Below are positions 39,064 through 49,174 of a DNA stretch of 64,000 nt, piece by piece. Below the pieces are notes generated by a model. That model did no database searches. It was not told the DNA's origin and was given only the letters and a program-made list of their open reading frames with translations. Both the position numbers and the translations under genes were made by a program. The DNA is from Pseudomonas tensinigenes (GTDB lineage Bacteria; Pseudomonadota; Gammaproteobacteria; Pseudomonadales; Pseudomonadaceae), in assembly GCF_014268445.2 (NCBI RefSeq), contig NZ_CP077089.1, positions 6,021,001-6,085,000 of the forward strand, written 5' to 3'. How positions within the stretch are numbered: the first letter of the stretch is position 1; each line of letters opens with the position of its first letter.

Positions 39064-39688
39064 CGCTGCTCAGATGATGCTCACCCCAACGCGGCAACAT
39101 GTCCTGGGGAATACCCAGCAAATTGAGAATCCGCGCCACGACGAAATCGATCAGGTCATCGATGGTCTGCGGCTGATGATAGAAACCCGGCGAGGCCGGC
39201 AGAATCGTCACGCCCATGTTCGACAGTTTGAGCATGTGCTCCAGATGAATGCTCGAATACGGCGCTTCACGCGGCACCAGAATCAACTGGCGGCGCTCCT
39301 TCAACGTCACATCAGCAGCGCGTTCGATCAGGTTGTTGCAGGCGCCCGTGGCAATCGCCGACAACGTCCCGGTTGAACACGGCACTACCACCATCGCCGC
39401 GGGAGCGCCGGAACCCGAGGCCACCGGCGACATCCAGTCTTCCTTGCCGTACACGCGGATCTGCCCAGCGGCAGCCCCGGTGTATTCGGTCAGGAAGGCC
39501 TGCATCATTTGCGGCTTGGGCGGCAGCGTGACATCGGTCTCGGTCGCCATGACCAGTTGCGCAGCCTTAGAGATCAGGAAGTGCACTTCGCGATCTTCCC
39601 GCACCAGACAATCGAGCAGACGTAGACCGTATTGCGCGCCGGACGCGCCGGTCATCGCCAGCGTGATGCGTTCGGGGCCATTGTTCAT
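39056..39688 (-). CDS. ubiX: flavin prenyltransferase UbiX
   Basis: Makes prenylated FMN, the cofactor of the UbiD decarboxylase in ubiquinone synthesis; 210 residues. Motifs: [16 protein letters not shown] (FMN-binding Ser), [35 protein letters not shown] and [12 protein letters not shown]. It overlaps mpl by four bases (ATGA-type junction) and the lipoprotein gene by 8, so all three form one unit. Confidence 0.97.
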   Translation of the reverse strand: MNNGPERITLAMTGASGAQYGLRLLDCLVREDREVHFLISKAAQLVMATETDVTLPPKPQMMQAFLTEYTGAAAGQIRVYGKEDWMSPVASGSGAPAAMVVVPCSTGTLSAIATGACNNLIERAADVTLKERRQLILVPREAPYSSIHLEHMLKLSNMGVTILPASPGFYHQPQTIDDLIDFVVARILNLLGIPQDMLPRWGEHHLSSDE

Positions 39689-41034
39689 ACCAGCGCCTCG
39701 GCGAGTTTGCCGTGCAGGCCGCCGAAGCCGCCGTTGCTCATGATCACCACGTGCGTGCCGGGCTGGGCCTGGCTCTTCACGCGTTCAATGATGCCCTCCA
39801 GCGAATCGCTGACAATCGACGGCACCGTGCACAGCGCGGCGGTGCCGGCGAGGTCCCAGCCAAGGTTGGCCGGGGCGTACCAGATCACCTGATCGGCATC
39901 GACCACGCTGTCCGGCAAACCGTCACGGTGGGCACCGAGCTTCATCGAGTTGGAGCGTGGTTCGATGATCGCGATCAGCGGTGCGTCGCCGATGCGTTTG
40001 CGCAAACCGTCGAGGGTGGTGGCGATGGCAGTCGGGTGGTGGGCGAAGTCGTCGTAAATGGTAATGCCGCGGACTTCGGCGACTTTCTCCATGCGGCGTT
40101 TGACGTTCTTGAACGCACTCAACCCGGCGATGCCCATCGACGGCACCACGCCAACATGGCGCGCAGCCGCCAAGGCAGCCAAGGCGTTGGCGACGTTGTG
40201 CTGACCGGTCAGCTCCCACTCGACTGTGCCTTGCGACACGCCTTCGAACATCACTTCGAACGCTGAGCCATCTTCGCTGAGCAGTTTGACCTGCCACTGA
40301 CCGCCGGCACCGGTGGTCTGCACCGGGGTCCAGCAGCCCATTTCGATCACACGCTGCAAGGCTGGCTCGGTGGTTGGATGAATGACCAGGCCTTCACTCG
40401 GGATGGTGCGCACCAAGTGATGGAATTGCCGCTCGATCGCCGGCAGATCCGGGAAGATGTCTGCGTGATCGAACTCAAGGTTATTGAGGATCGCGGTGCG
40501 CGGACGGTAGTGCACGAATTTCGAGCGCTTGTCGAAGAATGCGCTGTCGTATTCGTCGGCCTCGATCACGAAGAACGGTGTACCGCCCAGACGTGCCGAT
40601 ACCGAAAAGTTCTGCGGCACGCCGCCAATCAGGAAGCCCGGACTCATGCCGGCGTGTTCCAGGACCCAGGCGAGCATGCTGCTGGTGGTGGTTTTGCCGT
40701 GGGTGCCAGCCACCGCCAAGACCCAGCGACCTTGCAGCACATGGTCAGCCAGCCATTGCGGGCCGGAGACGTATGGCAGGCCTTTGTTCAGGACATATTC
40801 CACTGCCGGGTTGCCGCGCGACATGGCATTGCCGATCACCACCAGATCCGGTGCCGGATCGAGCTGCGCCGGGTCATAGCCCTGCGTCAGTTGAATGCCT
40901 TGGGCTTCCAGCTGTGTGCTCATCGGTGGATAGACGTTGGCGTCGGAGCCGGTCACGTGATGGCCCAGCTCTTTGGCCAACACCGCCATCGAGCCCATGA
41001 AAGTCCCGCAGATACCCAGAATATGAATGTGCAT
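39685..41034 (-). CDS. mpl: UDP-N-acetylmuramate:L-alanyl-gamma-D-glutamyl-meso-diaminopimelate ligase
   Basis: Murein-recycling ligase that attaches recovered tripeptide to UDP-MurNAc; 449 residues. Mur-ligase motifs: [24 protein letters not shown] loop [29 protein letters not shown] and [10 protein letters not shown]. Start [10 protein letters not shown] at 41034; the short upstream extension is not needed. Functional partner of the LD-carboxypeptidase at 12841. Confidence 0.97.
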   Translation of the reverse strand: MHIHILGICGTFMGSMAVLAKELGHHVTGSDANVYPPMSTQLEAQGIQLTQGYDPAQLDPAPDLVVIGNAMSRGNPAVEYVLNKGLPYVSGPQWLADHVLQGRWVLAVAGTHGKTTTSSMLAWVLEHAGMSPGFLIGGVPQNFSVSARLGGTPFFVIEADEYDSAFFDKRSKFVHYRPRTAILNNLEFDHADIFPDLPAIERQFHHLVRTIPSEGLVIHPTTEPALQRVIEMGCWTPVQTTGAGGQWQVKLLSEDGSAFEVMFEGVSQGTVEWELTGQHNVANALAALAAARHVGVVPSMGIAGLSAFKNVKRRMEKVAEVRGITIYDDFAHHPTAIATTLDGLRKRIGDAPLIAIIEPRSNSMKLGAHRDGLPDSVVDADQVIWYAPANLGWDLAGTAALCTVPSIVSDSLEGIIERVKSQAQPGTHVVIMSNGGFGGLHGKLAEALV

Positions 41035-41146
41035 AGTCGACCTCGTAAACATGGCCGCAGGTTAGCGTAGGGAGGGGGAAATCGCACTCTTTAGGTGAGG
41101 GGCGGGATGGGTGGGCCGTTACATCTCGACTCGACTGCAGACTGCC

Positions 41147-41377
41147 GCCCTCACCCCAGCCCTCTCCCAGAGGGAGAGGGAGCCGATCTGCGTTGCTTTC
41201 TAATCCTGGGTTCGACTCGATAACTCAGGTCGGCGTAAGTCGCCAAAACACTTCGATCAGAAGCCGATCTCGGTCGCTTTCAAATCCTGAGTTCGGCTGT
41301 ATGGCTCAGGTCGGCGTAGATCATTAGAGCGACTCGGTCAGTCCCCTCTCCCTCTGGGAGAGGGCTAGGGTGAGGGC
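41147..41377. repeat. MITE-like element: 34-bp inverted termini around an 81-bp tandem duplication
   Basis: Termini 41147-41180 and 41344-41377 are inverted copies with one mismatch in 34, each itself a palindrome based on CCCTCTCCCTCTGGGAGAGG. Between them are two imperfect direct copies of an 81-bp unit (41181-41261 and 41262-41342), most similar over their first 60 bases (AGCCGATCT...CTCAGGTCGGCGTA). No open frame. The right end is 3 bases from the stop of the regulator gene. Confidence 0.8.
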
Positions 41378-41380
41378 CTT

Positions 41381-43294
41381 CTAACTGACTCGCCGCTCAA
41401 TCCCATGCTTACGCAGCTTTCTATAAAGGGTATTGCGGCTGACCCCAAGCTGCTCAGCCGTATGCGTCATATGCCACCGCGTCTGCTCCAAAGTTTTAAG
41501 CAGTGCAATTCGCTCGGCATCATCCAGTGGATGCTCCGAGCACTCGGCTCGCGGAAGGACTGGACGCCCCTGCCGAATCATCACCGGCAAATCCTCCAGC
41601 CCGATCCGCCCCTCATCACACAACGCCGCCAGCGTGCGCAGGACATTGCGCAACTGCCGCACATTGCCCGGCCAATTGAACGCCAGCAAAGCCTGACGCG
41701 CCGGCTCGTCGATCAGGATCGCTTCACCGCCCGCCTCTTCGGCCAGCAGAAAATCCAGCAACTGCGATTTATCACTGCGTGCGCGCAACGCTGGCAACGC
41801 CACTTCCAGACCGTTGAGCCGGTAATACAAATCCTCTCGGAAGCTGCCATCGACGACCCGCTCCAGCAGATTGCGGTGGGTGGCACTGATGATCCGCACG
41901 TTGACCGACTCCGGCTCGCCGCCGATCGGCACCACCTGACGATCCTCCAGAACTCGCAACAGCCGAGTCTGCAAGGCCAGCGGCATGTCGCCGATTTCAT
42001 CGAGGAACAACGTCCCGCCATCGGCCTGCTGCAGCTTTCCGCGCATGCCGTCCTTGCGCGCGCCGGTGAAGCTGCCGCCGCGATAGCCGAACAGTTCGCT
42101 TTCAATCAGGCTCTCAGGAATGGCCGCGCAGTTGAGCGCGACGAAGGATTTGGCGGAGCGTTGACTGGCCTGGTGCACAGCCTTGGCGAAAGCTTCTTTA
42201 CCGGAGCCGGTTTCGCCGTTGATAAGCAGCGGCACATCACGCTCGAACACGCGCAGGGCTTTGCGAAAATCTGCCTGCAACGTTTCATCACCGAGGCATA
42301 TGCCCGAAAGGCGCGGGGCCTCAGCCACGACTGGCGTCGATACAAAAGGTAGAGGCTTGCGCGACTCACCGCGCAGCACGGCAAACAAATGTCGCCCGTC
42401 ACGGGTGCGCAACGGCCAACTGGCGCTGGCATTGGCACTCGCGCGGCCAAGCAATTCATCCAGTGAACAATCGAAAAACGCCTCCACCGGTTTACCCAGC
42501 AGGCCGCCGCGAATATGCCCGAGCAAATTCAGCGCACTCTGGTTGACCGCACTGATCCGCCCTTCCCCGTCAAACGCCAGCAAGCCTTCGCTGAACAGTC
42601 CGACGGACTCGGCCTGCAAATGAAAGCGCAGCAACCATTGGTTATCGAAACAGCGCAGGAAGTAACAACTCTCGATCATCTTCGCCGACAGATTGACCAG
42701 CGCCATGGTGTGAAACTGGCTCTGCCGCGAAACGTCGTGGCGCGCCGAGGACACGTCGAGCACCGCGAGCAGTTCGCCGTGCGGGTCGAACACCGGGCTT
42801 GCCGAGCAGGTCAGCCCTGTGTGGCGACCGCGAAAGTGTTCGTCCTGATGAATCGTCAGCGCCTGGCGCTCGACCAGGCAGGTGCCGATGCCGTTGGTGC
42901 CTTCGCAGGCTTCGCTCCAGTCGGCACCCAGCCAGAGACCGGCGCGTTCGAAGATCTTGCGTTCGGCCGGCGCGGTGACGCAGTTGAGGATCACCCCGCG
43001 CGCGTCGGTCAGCAATACCGCATGCCCGGCGCCGGAGAGCTGTTGATGCAGGCTACTCATTTCATTGCCAGCGATCTGCAGGACTTGCTGCAGTCGTTCG
43101 CGGCTTTCGAGAACGCGCCCGTGTTCGAGCACGGTCGGCGCCATGCTCAGCGCCGGGTCGAGGTGGTAGTCCTCCAGACAGCGCAGCCACGAACGGGCAA
43201 TCGACGGATCGGCACCGGGCCCGTGCAGGTGCGGTTTGCCCTGAGTAGCGGTGAGAACCTGCTGCGCATGGCGGCTCAAATGGTTGTCGTGCAT
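41381..43294 (-). CDS. sigma-54-dependent activator, AcoR/EutR type
   Basis: A 637-residue enhancer-binding protein. N-terminal GAF-like sensor (about 80-215: AGHAVLLTDARGVILN, GTNGIGTCL), a PAS-like segment (about 232-310), an AAA+ domain with Walker A GETGSGKE 360-367, the sigma-54 contact loop read as GSFTGA (407-412, usually GAFTGA) and Walker B GGTLFLDEIGD. A Fis-type helix-turn-helix follows (AEQLGVSRNTLYRKL). It is divergent from the aldehyde dehydrogenase gene, which has a -24/-12 promoter, so it probably activates the ethanolamine genes. Confidence 0.93.
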   Translation of the reverse strand: MHDNHLSRHAQQVLTATQGKPHLHGPGADPSIARSWLRCLEDYHLDPALSMAPTVLEHGRVLESRERLQQVLQIAGNEMSSLHQQLSGAGHAVLLTDARGVILNCVTAPAERKIFERAGLWLGADWSEACEGTNGIGTCLVERQALTIHQDEHFRGRHTGLTCSASPVFDPHGELLAVLDVSSARHDVSRQSQFHTMALVNLSAKMIESCYFLRCFDNQWLLRFHLQAESVGLFSEGLLAFDGEGRISAVNQSALNLLGHIRGGLLGKPVEAFFDCSLDELLGRASANASASWPLRTRDGRHLFAVLRGESRKPLPFVSTPVVAEAPRLSGICLGDETLQADFRKALRVFERDVPLLINGETGSGKEAFAKAVHQASQRSAKSFVALNCAAIPESLIESELFGYRGGSFTGARKDGMRGKLQQADGGTLFLDEIGDMPLALQTRLLRVLEDRQVVPIGGEPESVNVRIISATHRNLLERVVDGSFREDLYYRLNGLEVALPALRARSDKSQLLDFLLAEEAGGEAILIDEPARQALLAFNWPGNVRQLRNVLRTLAALCDEGRIGLEDLPVMIRQGRPVLPRAECSEHPLDDAERIALLKTLEQTRWHMTHTAEQLGVSRNTLYRKLRKHGIERRVS

Positions 43295-43400
43295 TTCTTA
43301 TTGTTCTCCCCGAGGCTCGACGGCCCAATGCTGAGGTGACGCCCAGCATCCTCCAGCCACCGACGCATTGCAATGCTGGCAAGACTGCCCGGTCATCAGC

Positions 43401-43451
43401 TGTGCCGAAAGCGGTACAAACTGTCACCCCACCTGTACCGAAACCGTCACA
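43401..43451 (+). promoter_or_regulatory. two candidate enhancer (UAS) sites for the sigma-54 activator
   Basis: TGTGCCGAAAGCGGTACA (43401-43418) and TGTACCGAAACCGTCACA (43434-43451) share a 6-6-6 dyad layout and are spaced exactly 33 bp apart, three helical turns. They lie about 65-115 bp upstream of the -24/-12 promoter, the usual enhancer distance. The resemblance to AcoR-type sites is inference. Confidence 0.6.
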
Positions 43452-43514
43452 GACGCCATCCGCTCGTCCGAGACAAACCACCCAAGCCCTTGATTTACCT
43501 GCCCTGCACGGCAG

Positions 43515-43530
43515 TGGCCCGACCTTTGCT
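43515..43530 (+). promoter_or_regulatory. sigma-54 promoter (-24/-12)
   Basis: TGGCCCG-ACCT-TTGCT: GG and GC elements at the right spacing for RpoN, 66 bases upstream of the aldehyde dehydrogenase ATG. It matches the consensus TGGCACG-N4-TTGC except for one base in the -24 block. The divergent neighbour encodes a sigma-54 activator. Confidence 0.85.
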
Positions 43531-43595
43531 CTACGCTTAAAGCAAGCGCACTTGCGCGTTTCTCTAATAAGTACAAAGCCAAGGAGAACATCATC

Positions 43596-45116
43596 ATGCG
43601 TTACGCTCACCCCGGTACTGAAGGCGCCAAAGTCTCGTTCAAAGCCAAATACGGTAACTACATCGGCGGCGAGTTCGTCGCGCCTGTCAAAGGTCAGTAC
43701 TTCACCAACACCTCGCCAGTGAATGGCCAGCCGATTGCCGAATTCCCCCGCTCCACTGCCGAAGACATCGACAAGGCACTGGACGCCGCCCACGCTGCTG
43801 CCGACGCGTGGGGCGCGACGTCCGTGCAGGCGCGCTCGCTGATCCTGCTGAAAATCGCCGACCGCATCGAACAGAACCTCGAACTGCTGGCGATCACCGA
43901 AACCTGGGACAACGGCAAGGCCATCCGCGAAACCCTCAACGCCGACATCCCGCTGGCCGCCGACCATTTCCGCTACTTCGCTGGCTGCCTGCGCGCCCAG
44001 GAAGGCAGCGCTGCCGAAATCGACGGCAACACCGTGGCCTATCACATTCACGAACCGCTGGGCGTGGTCGGCCAGATCATCCCGTGGAACTTCCCGATCC
44101 TGATGGCCGCGTGGAAACTCGCACCGGCGCTGGCTGCCGGTAACTGCGTGGTGCTCAAGCCTGCCGAGCAAACCCCGCTGGGCATTACCGTGTTGCTGGA
44201 ACTGATCGGCGACCTGCTGCCACCGGGCGTGCTGAACATTGTTCAGGGCTATGGCAAGGAAGCCGGCGAAGCGCTGGCGACCAGCAAACGCATCGCCAAA
44301 ATCGCTTTCACCGGCTCGACCCCGGTCGGCTCGCACATCATGAAATGCGCCGCCGAAAACATCATTCCGTCCACTGTGGAACTGGGCGGCAAATCGCCGA
44401 ATATCTTCTTCGAAGACATCATGCAGGCCGAGCCGACCTTCATTGAGAAGGCCGCTGAAGGTCTGGTGCTGGCGTTCTTCAACCAGGGCGAAGTCTGCAC
44501 CTGCCCATCCCGTGCACTGGTGCAGGAATCGATCTACGACGAGTTCATGGCCGTCGTGATGAAGAAAGTCCTGCAAATCAAACGTGGCGATCCACTGGAC
44601 ACCGACACCATGGTTGGCGCCCAGGCGTCCGAGCAGCAATTCGACAAGATTCTTTCGTACCTGGAAATTGCCAAGGGCGAAGGCGCCGAACTGCTGACTG
44701 GCGGCAAAGTGGAGAAACTCGAGGGCAACCTGTCGACCGGCTATTACATCCAGCCGACCCTGCTCAAGGGCACCAACAAGATGCGCGTGTTCCAGGAAGA
44801 AATCTTCGGCCCGGTGGTGAGCATCACCACGTTCAAAGACGAAGCCGAAGCCCTGGCGATCGCCAACGACACCGAGTTCGGCCTCGGCGCCGGCCTGTGG
44901 ACTCGCGACATCAACCGCGCCTATCGCATGGGCCGCGCGATCAAGGCCGGTCGCGTGTGGACCAACTGCTACCACCTGTATCCGGCGCATGCCGCGTTTG
45001 GTGGCTACAAGAAGTCCGGCGTTGGGCGTGAAACCCACAAGATGATGCTCGATCACTATCAGCAGACGAAAAACCTGCTGGTGAGCTACGACATCAATCC
45101 GTTGGGCTTCTTCTAA
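43596..45116 (+). CDS. NAD-dependent acetaldehyde dehydrogenase (ExaC/AcoD type)
   Basis: A 506-residue aldehyde dehydrogenase, probably oxidising acetaldehyde released by ethanolamine ammonia-lyase to acetate. Catalytic C301 in [15 protein letters not shown] and general base E262 in VELGGKSPN; the cofactor segment [19 protein letters not shown] is intact. SD AAGGAGA precedes ATG 43596. Transcribed from the sigma-54 promoter at 43515, ahead of the permease and eutBC. Close relatives also act on other short aldehydes. Confidence 0.94.
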   Translation: MRYAHPGTEGAKVSFKAKYGNYIGGEFVAPVKGQYFTNTSPVNGQPIAEFPRSTAEDIDKALDAAHAAADAWGATSVQARSLILLKIADRIEQNLELLAITETWDNGKAIRETLNADIPLAADHFRYFAGCLRAQEGSAAEIDGNTVAYHIHEPLGVVGQIIPWNFPILMAAWKLAPALAAGNCVVLKPAEQTPLGITVLLELIGDLLPPGVLNIVQGYGKEAGEALATSKRIAKIAFTGSTPVGSHIMKCAAENIIPSTVELGGKSPNIFFEDIMQAEPTFIEKAAEGLVLAFFNQGEVCTCPSRALVQESIYDEFMAVVMKKVLQIKRGDPLDTDTMVGAQASEQQFDKILSYLEIAKGEGAELLTGGKVEKLEGNLSTGYYIQPTLLKGTNKMRVFQEEIFGPVVSITTFKDEAEALAIANDTEFGLGAGLWTRDINRAYRMGRAIKAGRVWTNCYHLYPAHAAFGGYKKSGVGRETHKMMLDHYQQTKNLLVSYDINPLGFF

Positions 45117-45122
45117 GCGGAT

Positions 45123-45156
45123 GAGGGGCGAGGCCGTCGTTTCTGCATCGCCCCTC
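45123..45156 (+). terminator. hairpin after the aldehyde dehydrogenase gene
   Basis: Perfect 9-bp stem GAGGGGCGA/TCGCCCCTC with a 16-base loop, just after the stop. No T-tract. It may stop or stabilise the 3' end, separating this mRNA from eat-eutBC. Confidence 0.5.
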
Positions 45157-45162
45157 AGATAG

Positions 45163-45258
45163 CTTTCGCGAGCAGGCTCGCTCCCACAGGGAATTGCGTG
45201 CACCTGCAATGTTCGACTCGACACAACTCTAATGTGGCAGCGAGCCTGCTCGCGAAAG
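45163..45258. repeat. REPIN (GAGCCTGCTCGC family)
   Basis: Inverted REP pair (CTTTCGCGAGCAGGCTCGC... / ...GCGAGCCTGCTCGCGAAAG) with a long spacer, between the aldehyde dehydrogenase and permease genes. The right arm has a GTGGCAGC variant in place of GTGGGAGC. Confidence 0.88.
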
Positions 45259-45330
45259 CGGTGTGCCTTTCAACCCCATGGTTCCTGACGGAACAATCGG
45301 GCCAATAAAACAATAAGAACGGTGAAACCT

Positions 45331-46782
45331 ATGCCTAGCGAATCCCCGGCTGGCGCTCCGGCGACCGGCGCCTCCGTCGACTTTGAAAAAGTCGGATCGG
45401 ATTACTTTCAACAACGCGAACTGAAAAAAGGTGCCGCCGGCTGGGTACTGCTGGTGGGTCTGGGCGTTGCCTACGTGATTTCCGGTGACTATGCCGGCTG
45501 GAACTTCGGCCTCGCTCAGGGTGGCTGGGGCGGCATGTTCCTGGCGACGCTGCTGATGGCCACCATGTACCTGTGCATGTGCTTTTCTCTGGCCGAGTTG
45601 TCTTCGATGATCCCCACCGCTGGTGGGGGCTACGGTTTTGCCCGCAGTGCATTCGGGCCGTGGGGCGGGTTTCTCACCGGCACCGCGATTCTCATCGAAT
45701 ACGCCATTGCCCCTGCGGCTATCGCGGTGTTCATCGGTGCCTACTGCGAATCGCTGTTCGGCATCGGCGGCTGGATGATCTATCTGGCCTTCTACATCAT
45801 CTTCATTGCCATCCACATTTTCGGGGTCGGCGAAGCGCTCAAGCTGATGTTTGTCATCACCGCCGTCGCCGCGCTGGCGCTGGGGGTGTTTCTGGTGGCG
45901 ATGGTGCCGCACTTCGACGTCGCCAACCTGCTCGACATTCCGGTCACTGCCGCGGCGGGTGCCAGTCCATTTCTGCCATTCGGCTATGTCGGCGTCTGGG
46001 CGGCGATTCCCTATGCGATCTGGTTCTTCCTTGCCGTCGAAGGCGTGCCGCTGGCCGCCGAGGAAACCAAGAATCCCAAACGCGACCTGCCGCGTGGCTT
46101 GATCGGCGCCATGTTGGTGCTGCTCATGTTTGCCCTGCTGATTCTGATCGTCGGTCCAGGCGGTGCGGGTGCCAACTCGCTGCTGACCTCCGGCAACCCG
46201 TTGGTCGAAGCCTTGAGCAAAGCCTATGGCGGCTCGACCTGGATGGGCAGTTTCGTCAACCTCGTAGGGCTGGCCGGACTGATCGCGAGTTTCTTCTCGA
46301 TTATCTACGCGTATTCGCGGCAGATTTTCGCGCTGTCACGGGCCGGCTACCTGCCACGCAAACTGTCCGAAACCAATAAAAGCAAGGCACCGGTCCTGGC
46401 GCTGGTGATTCCCGGCATCATCGGTTTCGGCCTGTCGCTGACCGGCCAAGGCGATCTGCTGATTCTGGTGGCGGTGTTCGGCGCAACCATTTCCTATGTG
46501 CTGATGATGGCCGCGCACATCACCTTGCGGATTCGCCGCCCCAAAATGGACCGGCCGTACCGCACACCGGGCGGCATCTTCACCTCCGGCGTGGCCTTGG
46601 TGCTGGCGTGCATCGCCGTGGTCGCAGGCTTCCTGGTCGATCCACGGGTGGTAATCGGTGCCGCCGTCATCTATGGAGTGTTAATTGCTTACTTTGCGTT
46701 CTACAGTCGACATCACTTGGTAGCAGGCACGCCGGAAGAAGAATTCGCGGCGATCCAGAAGGCTGAGCAAGCCTTGCACTGA
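45331..46782 (+). CDS. eat: ethanolamine permease (APC family)
   Basis: A 483-residue APC-superfamily transporter with about 12 membrane helices and a hydrophilic N-terminus of about 40 residues. LSSMIPTAGGGYGFARSAFG and PYAIWFFLAVEGVPLAAEETKNPKRDLPRG are the typical helix-1/6-like segments of the ethanolamine permease subgroup. Start ATG 45331 is preferred to GTG 45322, though both lack a strong SD. Followed after 52 bases by eutB, which fixes the substrate assignment by context. Confidence 0.92.
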   Translation: MPSESPAGAPATGASVDFEKVGSDYFQQRELKKGAAGWVLLVGLGVAYVISGDYAGWNFGLAQGGWGGMFLATLLMATMYLCMCFSLAELSSMIPTAGGGYGFARSAFGPWGGFLTGTAILIEYAIAPAAIAVFIGAYCESLFGIGGWMIYLAFYIIFIAIHIFGVGEALKLMFVITAVAALALGVFLVAMVPHFDVANLLDIPVTAAAGASPFLPFGYVGVWAAIPYAIWFFLAVEGVPLAAEETKNPKRDLPRGLIGAMLVLLMFALLILIVGPGGAGANSLLTSGNPLVEALSKAYGGSTWMGSFVNLVGLAGLIASFFSIIYAYSRQIFALSRAGYLPRKLSETNKSKAPVLALVIPGIIGFGLSLTGQGDLLILVAVFGATISYVLMMAAHITLRIRRPKMDRPYRTPGGIFTSGVALVLACIAVVAGFLVDPRVVIGAAVIYGVLIAYFAFYSRHHLVAGTPEEEFAAIQKAEQALH

Positions 46783-46834
46783 GTGCCGACAATCCCGGCG
46801 CAGGCTCGGTCTGCGCCGTCACGGAGAATTGTGT

Positions 46835-48229
46835 ATGGCCAGTTTCGCTCACACGGTCGGCGCCCAGACCTATCGCTTCGACAGCCTCAAGGACGTCATG
46901 GCCAAGGCCAGCCCGGCACGCTCCGGGGACTTCCTCGCTGGCGTCGCCGCGCTTAATGACGGCGAGCGCGTGGCTGCGCAAATGGCGCTGGCCGACATTC
47001 CGCTTACGCATTTCCTGCAGGAAGCGCTGATTCCTTACGAGTCCGATGAAGTCACCCGGCTGATCATCGACACCCACGACAAGCAAGCTTTCACCGTGGT
47101 CAGCCACCTCACCGTGGGCGGTTTCCGCGACTGGCTGCTCAGCGACGCCGCCGATGAAACCAGCCTGCGCAACCTCGCCCCCGGCCTGACACCAGAAATG
47201 GTCGCGGCGGTATCAAAGATCATGCGCGTGCAGGATCTGGTGCTGGTAGCGCAAAAGATTCGCGTGGTGACCAAGTTTCGCGGCACCCTCGGCCTGCGCG
47301 GGCGTCTCTCCACGCGCCTGCAACCCAATCACCCGACCGACGAACCTTCCGGCATCGCCGCGAGCATTCTCGACGGTCTGCTCTACGGCAATGGCGACGC
47401 GATGATCGGCATCAACCCGGCCACCGACAGCATCGCCTCAATCTGCGCGATGCTGGAAATGCTCGACGCGATCATCCAGCGCTACGACATCCCGACCCAG
47501 GCCTGCGTACTGACTCACGTCACCACCTCTATCGAGGCGATCAATCGTGGCGTGCCGCTGGATCTGGTGTTCCAGTCGATTGCCGGCACCGAAGCGGCCA
47601 ATGCCAGTTTCGGTATCAACCTGAACGTGTTGCAGGAAGGCTACGACGCCGGCCTGAGCCTGAATCGCGGCACCCTCGGGCAGAACCTGATGTATTTCGA
47701 AACAGGTCAAGGCAGCGCGCTGTCGGCCAACGCCCACCACGGTGTCGACCAACAGACCTGCGAGACGCGGGCCTACGCCGTGGCGCGACATTTCAAGCCG
47801 TTTTTGGTGAACACCGTCGTAGGATTTATCGGCCCGGAGTACCTGTACAACGGCAAACAGATCATCCGCGCCGGCCTCGAAGACCACTTCTGCGGCAAAT
47901 TGCTCGGTGTGCCGATGGGCTGCGACATCTGCTACACCAACCATGCCGAAGCCGATCAGGACGACATGGACACCCTGCTAACGCTGCTCGGTGTCGCCGG
48001 GATCAACTTCATCATGGGAATCCCCGGCTCCGACGACATCATGCTCAACTACCAGACCACTTCATTCCACGACGCGCTCTACGCCCGGCAGACCCTGGGC
48101 CTGAAACCGGCGCCGGAGTTCGAGCAATGGCTGGCGAACATGGGCATCTTCACCCAAGCGGACGGCAAGGTTCGCTTTGGCAACAACTTGCCGCCGGCCT
48201 TCCGCCAGGCATTGGCGCAACTGGGATGA
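46835..48229 (+). CDS. eutB: ethanolamine ammonia-lyase large subunit
   Basis: Catalytic subunit of the adenosylcobalamin-dependent lyase that splits ethanolamine to acetaldehyde and ammonia; 464 residues. TIM-barrel family segments are clear: [47 protein letters not shown], and [20 protein letters not shown]. Start ATG 46835 has CGGAGAA 7 bases upstream. It overlaps eutC by 4 bases (ATGA). Free, not in a microcompartment operon: no shell genes are present. Confidence 0.97.
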   Translation: MASFAHTVGAQTYRFDSLKDVMAKASPARSGDFLAGVAALNDGERVAAQMALADIPLTHFLQEALIPYESDEVTRLIIDTHDKQAFTVVSHLTVGGFRDWLLSDAADETSLRNLAPGLTPEMVAAVSKIMRVQDLVLVAQKIRVVTKFRGTLGLRGRLSTRLQPNHPTDEPSGIAASILDGLLYGNGDAMIGINPATDSIASICAMLEMLDAIIQRYDIPTQACVLTHVTTSIEAINRGVPLDLVFQSIAGTEAANASFGINLNVLQEGYDAGLSLNRGTLGQNLMYFETGQGSALSANAHHGVDQQTCETRAYAVARHFKPFLVNTVVGFIGPEYLYNGKQIIRAGLEDHFCGKLLGVPMGCDICYTNHAEADQDDMDTLLTLLGVAGINFIMGIPGSDDIMLNYQTTSFHDALYARQTLGLKPAPEFEQWLANMGIFTQADGKVRFGNNLPPAFRQALAQLG

Positions 48230-49059
48230 GTCACATGGAAAAACCGCCTGTGGACCCGCAGAACCCGTGGCTGGAACTGCGCCGCCTGACCCCGGCGCGC
48301 ATCGCTCTCGGCCGCACCGGCACCAGCCTGCCGACCAGCGCGCAACTGGATTTCCAGTTTGCCCACGCGCAGGCACGCGATGCCGTGCACTTGCCGTTCG
48401 ATCACGCTGGCCTCAGCGCGCAACTCGGTGAGCGCGGGCGCGAAAGCCTGCTGCTGCACAGTGCCGCCGTAGATCGAAACAGCTATCTGCAACGTCCGGA
48501 TCTGGGCCGCAAGCTCAGCGATGAATCGGCGCAGGCCTTGCGTGATTACGCGGCGGCGCATCCCGGCGGTGTCGATCTGGCGATTGTCGTGGCCGATGGC
48601 CTTTCGGCGTTGGCGGTGCATCGGCATACGTTGCCGTTTCTCAATCGGCTGGAAGAGCAAATGAGCGCTGACGGCTGGTCGATGGCGCCCGTGGTTCTGG
48701 TGGAACAGGGACGCGTTGCCGTCGGTGATGAAATCGGCCAGTTGCTCGGCGCAAAAATGCTGGTAATGCTGATCGGCGAGCGCCCGGGCCTCAGTTCGCC
48801 GGACAGCCTCGGTTTATATTTCACCTACAATCCAAAGGTCGGCCTGACCGATGCCTACCGCAACTGCATTTCCAATGTGCGGCTCGAAGGTTTGAGCTAC
48901 GGCATGGCGGCGCACCGCTTGCTTTATCTGATGCGCGAAGCCTGTCGGCGGCAGTTGTCGGGGGTCAACCTGAAGGACGAAGCACAGGTTCAGACGCTGG
49001 AATCGGACGCCGGTGTAGATATGAAAGGCAATTTCCTACTCGATCCGCCCACAACCTGA
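48226..49059 (+). CDS. eutC: ethanolamine ammonia-lyase small subunit
   Basis: B12-binding small subunit of ethanolamine ammonia-lyase; 277 residues. Motifs: [38 protein letters not shown], and [22 protein letters not shown] 48226 overlaps the eutB stop in ATGA, so the two are translationally coupled. A longer frame inside eutB is not needed. Confidence 0.97.
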   Translation: MSHMEKPPVDPQNPWLELRRLTPARIALGRTGTSLPTSAQLDFQFAHAQARDAVHLPFDHAGLSAQLGERGRESLLLHSAAVDRNSYLQRPDLGRKLSDESAQALRDYAAAHPGGVDLAIVVADGLSALAVHRHTLPFLNRLEEQMSADGWSMAPVVLVEQGRVAVGDEIGQLLGAKMLVMLIGERPGLSSPDSLGLYFTYNPKVGLTDAYRNCISNVRLEGLSYGMAAHRLLYLMREACRRQLSGVNLKDEAQVQTLESDAGVDMKGNFLLDPPTT

Positions 49060-49174
49060 ACCGTTTCCGCATTGCCTTTCTGCGCCGGTTTCAGGCAGGA
49101 TCGATGCACGGCCGCCAGGGTTTCCCATCGCCGTCAGAGCAGTTGAAGACAGCCACTTGAAGACGAGACCTATC

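Noticed and set aside
43365..43376. Perfect 12-bp palindrome GCATTGCAATGC in the regulator/dehydrogenase gap
   Set aside because: It sits closer to the regulator start and has no second copy; the paired 18-bp dyads are better enhancer candidates. It could be an operator for the regulator, but one copy is weak evidence.
43062..45224. 720-codon minus-strand frame across the regulator 5' end and the aldehyde dehydrogenase
   Set aside because: It covers the sigma-54 promoter and a certain aldehyde dehydrogenase gene; composition is that of an antisense shadow.
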